A stretch of DNA of 10,728 bases, from the NCBI GenBank assembly GCA_020057805.1, contig JAGVFD010000219.1, forward strand, positions 1 through 10,728, read 5' to 3'. Under the pieces are notes generated by a model that saw only the letters and a list, made by a program, of their open reading frames with translations, was not told the DNA's origin and searched no databases. Positions 7,594 through 10,728 of the stretch are shown piece by piece. Source of the stretch: Sideroxydans sp. (lineage in GTDB: Bacteria > Pseudomonadota > Gammaproteobacteria > Burkholderiales > Gallionellaceae). The stretch's first letter is position 1, and each line of letters begins with the position of its first letter. The position numbers were made by a program, and so were the translations under genes.

Positions 7594-7969
7594 GCAGCGC
7601 CTGCTCAATCTTGGCATCGGCAGCGGTTGCTAATGCAACTAACTTGGCATCGCCCAACACAGTCATCATGCCCGTGGGTTTGGCGAACTCGATAGATTGC
7701 TTGCCCGGTGCAATTTCACGAATCACCGCATTGCACGGCAACAAGCTCGTCACATCACTATTCGCAGTCACCGCTTCATAAGCCAACAGCGGATTGCATG
7801 CACCCAAAATCACCGTCGGAATAATTTCTTTGCCCGTCTTATCTTTGATGCGTGTGTGCATGTCGATGCGCGTCAGCACACCAAAACCTTGCGCCGCCAA
7901 AGCCTTGGTAGCGCGGTCAATCGCATTGTCAAAAGTGTCGGCAATCTCGCGTTTGAAGTTGATGCTCAT
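7583..7969 (-). CDS. DUF302 domain protein
   Basis: A 128-residue soluble protein matching the DUF302 family in length and motifs: FGVLTRIDMHTRIK (29-42), ILGACNPLLAYEAV (54-67) and LLPCNAVIRE (76-85). The two cysteines in the GACNP and LPCN motifs are typical of the family. The function is unknown; a small-ligand or metal role has been suggested for relatives but cannot be read here. The ATG has GGAG (7982-7979) nine bases upstream. It lies 36 bases after miaA on the same strand, so it may be the tail gene of the MFS-miaA unit. It overlaps the PAP2 gene by 11 bases tail to tail. Confidence 0.9.
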   Translation of the reverse strand: MSINFKREIADTFDNAIDRATKALAAQGFGVLTRIDMHTRIKDKTGKEIIPTVILGACNPLLAYEAVTANSDVTSLLPCNAVIREIAPGKQSIEFAKPTGMMTVLGDAKLVALATAADAKIEQALLNV

Positions 7970-8005
7970 GATTGGTAGCTCCGAGAAGTATTAGAGAGTG
8001 CTAAT

Positions 8006-8935
8006 TTACTTGGTTTCGATGATGCGGGCAACCTGTCCTGTCAGATCGGGCGATAAGCAGTCGATCTCGATGCTGTCTGGCATAGACCTCAACCAAGTGA
8101 GTTGGCGTTTCGCCAATTGGCGTGTTGCCGCGATGCCTTTCTCGGATAGCTCTGCTTTTGAAATCTCACCGTCCATGAACTCCCACGCTTGGCGATAGCC
8201 AACGCAGCGCATCGAAGTCATGTCGCGATGCAAATCGTACTTGTCGCGCAGACCACGCAACTCATCCACCAACCCATTCTTCATCATTTCTTCAAACCGA
8301 ACCGCGATGCGTTGATGCAGCACCGCGCGGTCAGAAGGGATGAGGGCGATGGGGGTGAGATCGTAGGGCAGTGGATTTTGTTCTTGATGCTTGATGAGTT
8401 CTGACATCGGCTTGCCCGAGACGAGGAATATCTCCATCGCCCGTTGCACACGTTGCGTGTCGGTGGGGTGCAAACGTGCCGCCGTCTCCGCATCCACCTT
8501 AGCTAACTTCGCATGCAGTTGTTCGATGCCATGCAGCGCAATCTCCGCATCTAATTCAACACGCAACGCCGCATCTGATTGCGGCAAGGGACTCAAGCCC
8601 TCACGCAGCGCTTTGAAATACAACATCGTGCCGCCCACCAGCAACGGAATCTTGCCGCGCGCCGTTATGTCCGCCATCAAGCGCAATGCATCTTTGCGGA
8701 ATGCGGCAGCGGAATACGCTTCGGTCGGATCGATGATGTCGATGAGATGATGCGGTGCGCGGGTGAGCGTGGCTGCATCTGGCTTGGCCGTGCCGATGTC
8801 CATGTCGCGGAACACAAGTGCGGAATCTACACTTATGAGTTCCACTGGCATACGTTGCACTAACTCGACAGCGACTCCCGTTTTGCCACTGGCAGTGGGG
8901 CCCATCAGGAAAATGGCGGGGGGTAACTTACTCAT
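8006..8935 (-). CDS. miaA: tRNA dimethylallyltransferase
   Basis: MiaA transfers a dimethylallyl group to N6 of A37 in tRNAs reading UNN codons, aiding codon-anticodon pairing and frame maintenance. The 309 residues are full length. P-loop GPTASGKT (12-19), ISVDSALVFRDMDIGTAKP (34-52, with catalytic D37), APHHLIDIIDP (60-70), LLVGGTMLYFKAL (98-110, T103), DTQRVQRAMEIF, MRCVGYRQAWEF and the late TRQLAKRQLTWLR segment are all present. The ATG overlaps the MFS stop as ATGA, so it is coupled to that gene. Neither mutL upstream nor hfq downstream, the common neighbours in proteobacteria, is present. Confidence 0.97.
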   Translation of the reverse strand: MSKLPPAIFLMGPTASGKTGVAVELVQRMPVELISVDSALVFRDMDIGTAKPDAATLTRAPHHLIDIIDPTEAYSAAAFRKDALRLMADITARGKIPLLVGGTMLYFKALREGLSPLPQSDAALRVELDAEIALHGIEQLHAKLAKVDAETAARLHPTDTQRVQRAMEIFLVSGKPMSELIKHQEQNPLPYDLTPIALIPSDRAVLHQRIAVRFEEMMKNGLVDELRGLRDKYDLHRDMTSMRCVGYRQAWEFMDGEISKAELSEKGIAATRQLAKRQLTWLRSMPDSIEIDCLSPDLTGQVARIIETK

Positions 8936-10338
8936 TCCAATTCCTTATCTCGCGTCTCATGCAACATCAACACCGCCATCACACTGATGGCTGCCGCGAC
9001 GGAGATGTAGCCGCCGACCCACGCCAACCCGCCCATCAGCACCAACTTCTGCGCGATGAAGGGGGCGAGGGATGCGCCGAGGATGCCGCCCAAATTGTAA
9101 GCCGCGCCTGCGCCTGTGTAGCGTACGGCGGTGGGGAAGAGTTCCGGTAGCAAGGCACCCATCGGCGCAAAGGTCGCCCCCATCAAAAACAGTTCGATGC
9201 TCAAGAATGCAGTGATGAGGAACGGCGAACCGCTTCCCAACATCGGCTCCATCAAAAAGCCCGACAACAATGCCGCACACCCCGCCACGATCAACACTGG
9301 ACGACGACCAAAACGGTCACCGGCCCATGCGGAAAGTGGTGTCGCCGCCGCCATGAACAGCACCGCGACACACAGCATCTGAAGGAATTCGGGGCGAGGG
9401 ATGTGCAACGTACTCACACCGTAGCTCAACGAGAATACGGTGGAGATATAGAACAGCGCGTAACACACCACCATCACCAACGCGCCCAATACCAAGGGCT
9501 TTGCATGATGGCGAAACACCTGTGAGAACGGCATTTGATTTTTGTTTGTGCCTGCTGCTTTTTCCCCGTTAGGCTCAAACCCCTCCCAACCTCCCCTTGT
9601 CAGGGGAGGAGCCGACCCTGCTCTCCCCCTGACAAGGGGGAGTTGGAGGGGGTTAGGTGTTGGTTCTGAATGAATAGCATTAGATTGCCGTTCTTGCTGC
9701 GCCTTAAGAAACACCGGCGTCTCTGTCAGTTTGAGTCGAACATAAAGCCCCACCATCACCAGCAATGCACTGGCAAGGAAAGGGATGCGCCAACCCCACT
9801 CGCGGAACTCGGCATCGTCGAGCCACTGCGACAGCAACAGAAAACTACCCACCGCGAACAGAAAGCCGATAGGTGGGCCAAGTTGCGGGAACATGCCGAA
9901 CCAACCGCGCCGACCTTTGGGTGCGTGTTCCGCCGCCAGCAAAGCCGCACCACCCCATTCACCACCAAGTCCGATGCCTTGGCCGAAGCGCAGCAGACAC
10001 AGCAACGCAGGTGCGAGCCATCCCACCATCTCGTAACTCGGCAACAAGCCGATCAATATCGTAGAGACGCCCATCACCAGCAACGAGGCCACCAATGTTG
10101 TCTTGCGTCCGATGCGGTCACCGAAATGGCCGAACAAGAATGCACCGAAGGGGCGAGCCACAAAGGCGATGCCGAAAGTAAGGAAAGCGTTCAATGCCTG
10201 CGCAGTCGGATCACTGTAGGGGAAAAAGATCGGTCCGATCACCATCGCCACGGCCAGGCCGTAGATGTAGAAATCGTAGAACTCGATGGCGGTACCGATG
10301 AAACTGGCAAAGGCGATGCGGGTGGTAGTCAGCGACAT
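8932..10338 (-). CDS. MFS transporter of the metabolite:H+ symporter (MHS) type, with a loop insertion
   Basis: A 468-residue, 12-helix inner-membrane transporter. The start MSLTTTRIAFASFIGTAIEF, GDRIGRK (73-79) in the TM2-3 loop, LRFGQGIGLGGEWGGA (116-131), RIPFLAS (184-190) and the second-half repeat GDRFGRR (340-346) place it with the ProP/ShiA/KgtP-type MHS symporters. These carry organic acids, osmolytes or shikimate with protons; the substrate cannot be named. It is about 30 residues longer than usual because residues 229-254 in the central cytoplasmic loop are encoded by a palindromic element. The ATG has no visible Shine-Dalgarno and comes three bases after the stop of the upstream partial gene. 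Its stop overlaps the miaA start. Confidence 0.92.
   Translation of the reverse strand: MSLTTTRIAFASFIGTAIEFYDFYIYGLAVAMVIGPIFFPYSDPTAQALNAFLTFGIAFVARPFGAFLFGHFGDRIGRKTTLVASLLVMGVSTILIGLLPSYEMVGWLAPALLCLLRFGQGIGLGGEWGGAALLAAEHAPKGRRGWFGMFPQLGPPIGFLFAVGSFLLLSQWLDDAEFREWGWRIPFLASALLVMVGLYVRLKLTETPVFLKAQQERQSNAIHSEPTPNPLQLPLVRGRAGSAPPLTRGGWEGFEPNGEKAAGTNKNQMPFSQVFRHHAKPLVLGALVMVVCYALFYISTVFSLSYGVSTLHIPRPEFLQMLCVAVLFMAAATPLSAWAGDRFGRRPVLIVAGCAALLSGFLMEPMLGSGSPFLITAFLSIELFLMGATFAPMGALLPELFPTAVRYTGAGAAYNLGGILGASLAPFIAQKLVLMGGLAWVGGYISVAAAISVMAVLMLHETRDKELE
9578..9654. repeat. Palindromic element inserted in frame inside the MFS gene
   Basis: Two 29-base arms, 9578-9606 (AACCCCTCCCAACCTCCCCT...) and 9626-9654, are inverted copies matching at 25 of 29 positions. 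They share the perfect core CCCCTTGTCAGGGG and flank a 19-base spacer with a smaller GAGC/GCTC stem. The DNA is translated in frame as residues 229-254 of the transporter (NPLQLPLVRGRAG... ending WEGF), between TM6 and TM7. It resembles short mobile palindromes of the MITE type. Rickettsia palindromic elements are the known precedent for in-frame protein insertion. The exact ends and any target duplication cannot be fixed from one copy. Confidence 0.85.
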
Positions 10339-10341
10339 TAT

Positions 10342-10728
10342 TCAGTTATTTGTTGAAAAACAATTCGTGTCTTTTTTGAATTGTTTGACAGTAAAAGAAA
10401 GACTGACAATACCTGTCACATTGTCAGCTTCCAAGTCAGCACGGTATTTGTCTTTACAAAGCATTACGATTGCCCTGCTAGATGAAAGTGGATGCCAGCC
10501 GTTATTTTGTAATGCCTGTACTAAAGGTGCCGTACTTATGTCACTAAGGTTTGGCGCCGAATACTTACCAGTGACTACTAGGCTAGAGTGTCCCTTTTTG
10601 AATGAGCTTTTTTCCCACCATTTACCAGATGGTGACGTGGAATTAATAATTATCTCAAGTTCACGTTCAAGGGTTTTCTTATCTACTTCTGAGATAGGCT
10701 CTCTAGGGCGGAATATCCAAACATCTAA
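10342..10728 (-). CDS. Hypothetical protein, C-terminal 128 residues (cut by window edge)
   Basis: An open frame runs without a stop from the window edge to TGA at 10344-10342. The visible end starts LDVWIFRPREPISEVDKK and contains KWWEKSSFKKGHSSLVV, LVQALQNNGWHPLSSSRAIV and IVSLSFTVKQFKKDTN. The composition is protein-like, with no signal peptide or membrane helix visible in this part. I do not recognise the family. Its DNA is clearly richer in A+T than the neighbouring MFS and miaA genes, which could mean a different origin. It ends three bases before the MFS start on the same strand, so the two may be cotranscribed. Confidence 0.7.
   Translation of the reverse strand, partial: LDVWIFRPREPISEVDKKTLERELEIIINSTSPSGKWWEKSSFKKGHSSLVVTGKYSAPNLSDISTAPLVQALQNNGWHPLSSSRAIVMLCKDKYRADLEADNVTGIVSLSFTVKQFKKDTNCFSTNN

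Noticed and set aside
7990..8005. Small inverted repeat ATTAG/CTAAT at the end of miaA as a terminator
   Set aside because: The stem is short, AT-rich and has no T-run in the miaA direction. DUF302 follows closely and may be cotranscribed.
9670..10356. Long plus-strand open frame of 228 codons opposite the MFS gene
   Set aside because: It is antisense to a well-supported transporter. Its translation is low-complexity (His/Gln/Arg-rich) with no recognisable domain, so it is a shadow of codon bias.

Overview
The window looks like chromosome from a Gram-negative betaproteobacterium, perhaps of the Nitrosomonadales/Gallionellales/Methylophilales kind. The basis is lipopolysaccharide genes (lpxK, kdsB), ExbB/ExbD envelope energisers, an OmpA-like protein and family-typical sequences of moderate GC. 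No 16S or other taxonomic marker is present, so the placement is an inference. Most of the window is ordinary housekeeping DNA.

Left block, minus strand (1-3304): a tightly packed operon read right to left, exbB - exbD - lpxK - ycaR/trm112-like - kdsB - adk. The adk gene is cut by the window edge. Adjacent genes overlap by 1-4 bases at start/stop codons, except for a 6-base gap between exbD and lpxK. It joins lipid A phosphorylation (LpxK), Kdo activation (KdsB), envelope energisation (ExbBD) and nucleotide balance (Adk). A 491-base leader (3305-3795) separates it from the divergent plus-strand genes and carries a cluster of DnaA-box-like 9-mers.

Middle block, plus strand (3796-7593): a secreted OmpA-like peptidoglycan-binding protein with its own strong terminator, then xseA (exonuclease VII large subunit), then a REP/MITE-like imperfect palindrome. 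After that come an ArnD-like polysaccharide deacetylase homologue and a PAP2-family membrane phosphatase. The ArnD-like protein has arginine at two positions where E. coli ArnD has active-site histidines.

Right block, minus strand (7583-10728): read right to left, the 3' part of an unrecognised AT-richer gene (cut by the edge), an MHS-type MFS transporter, miaA (tRNA dimethylallyltransferase) and a DUF302 gene whose end overlaps the PAP2 gene tail to tail. The MFS gene carries a 77-base GC-rich palindrome inside its coding sequence. The palindrome keeps the frame and adds a proline/glycine/arginine-rich segment in the central cytoplasmic loop, as Rickettsia palindromic elements do in their host genes.

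No complete undescribed system is evident. The points most worth a second look are the in-frame palindromic insertion, the ArnD-like protein with His-to-Arg changes and no arn operon around it, the DnaA-box cluster before exbB, and the terminator/promoter arrangement between the OmpA-like gene and xseA.
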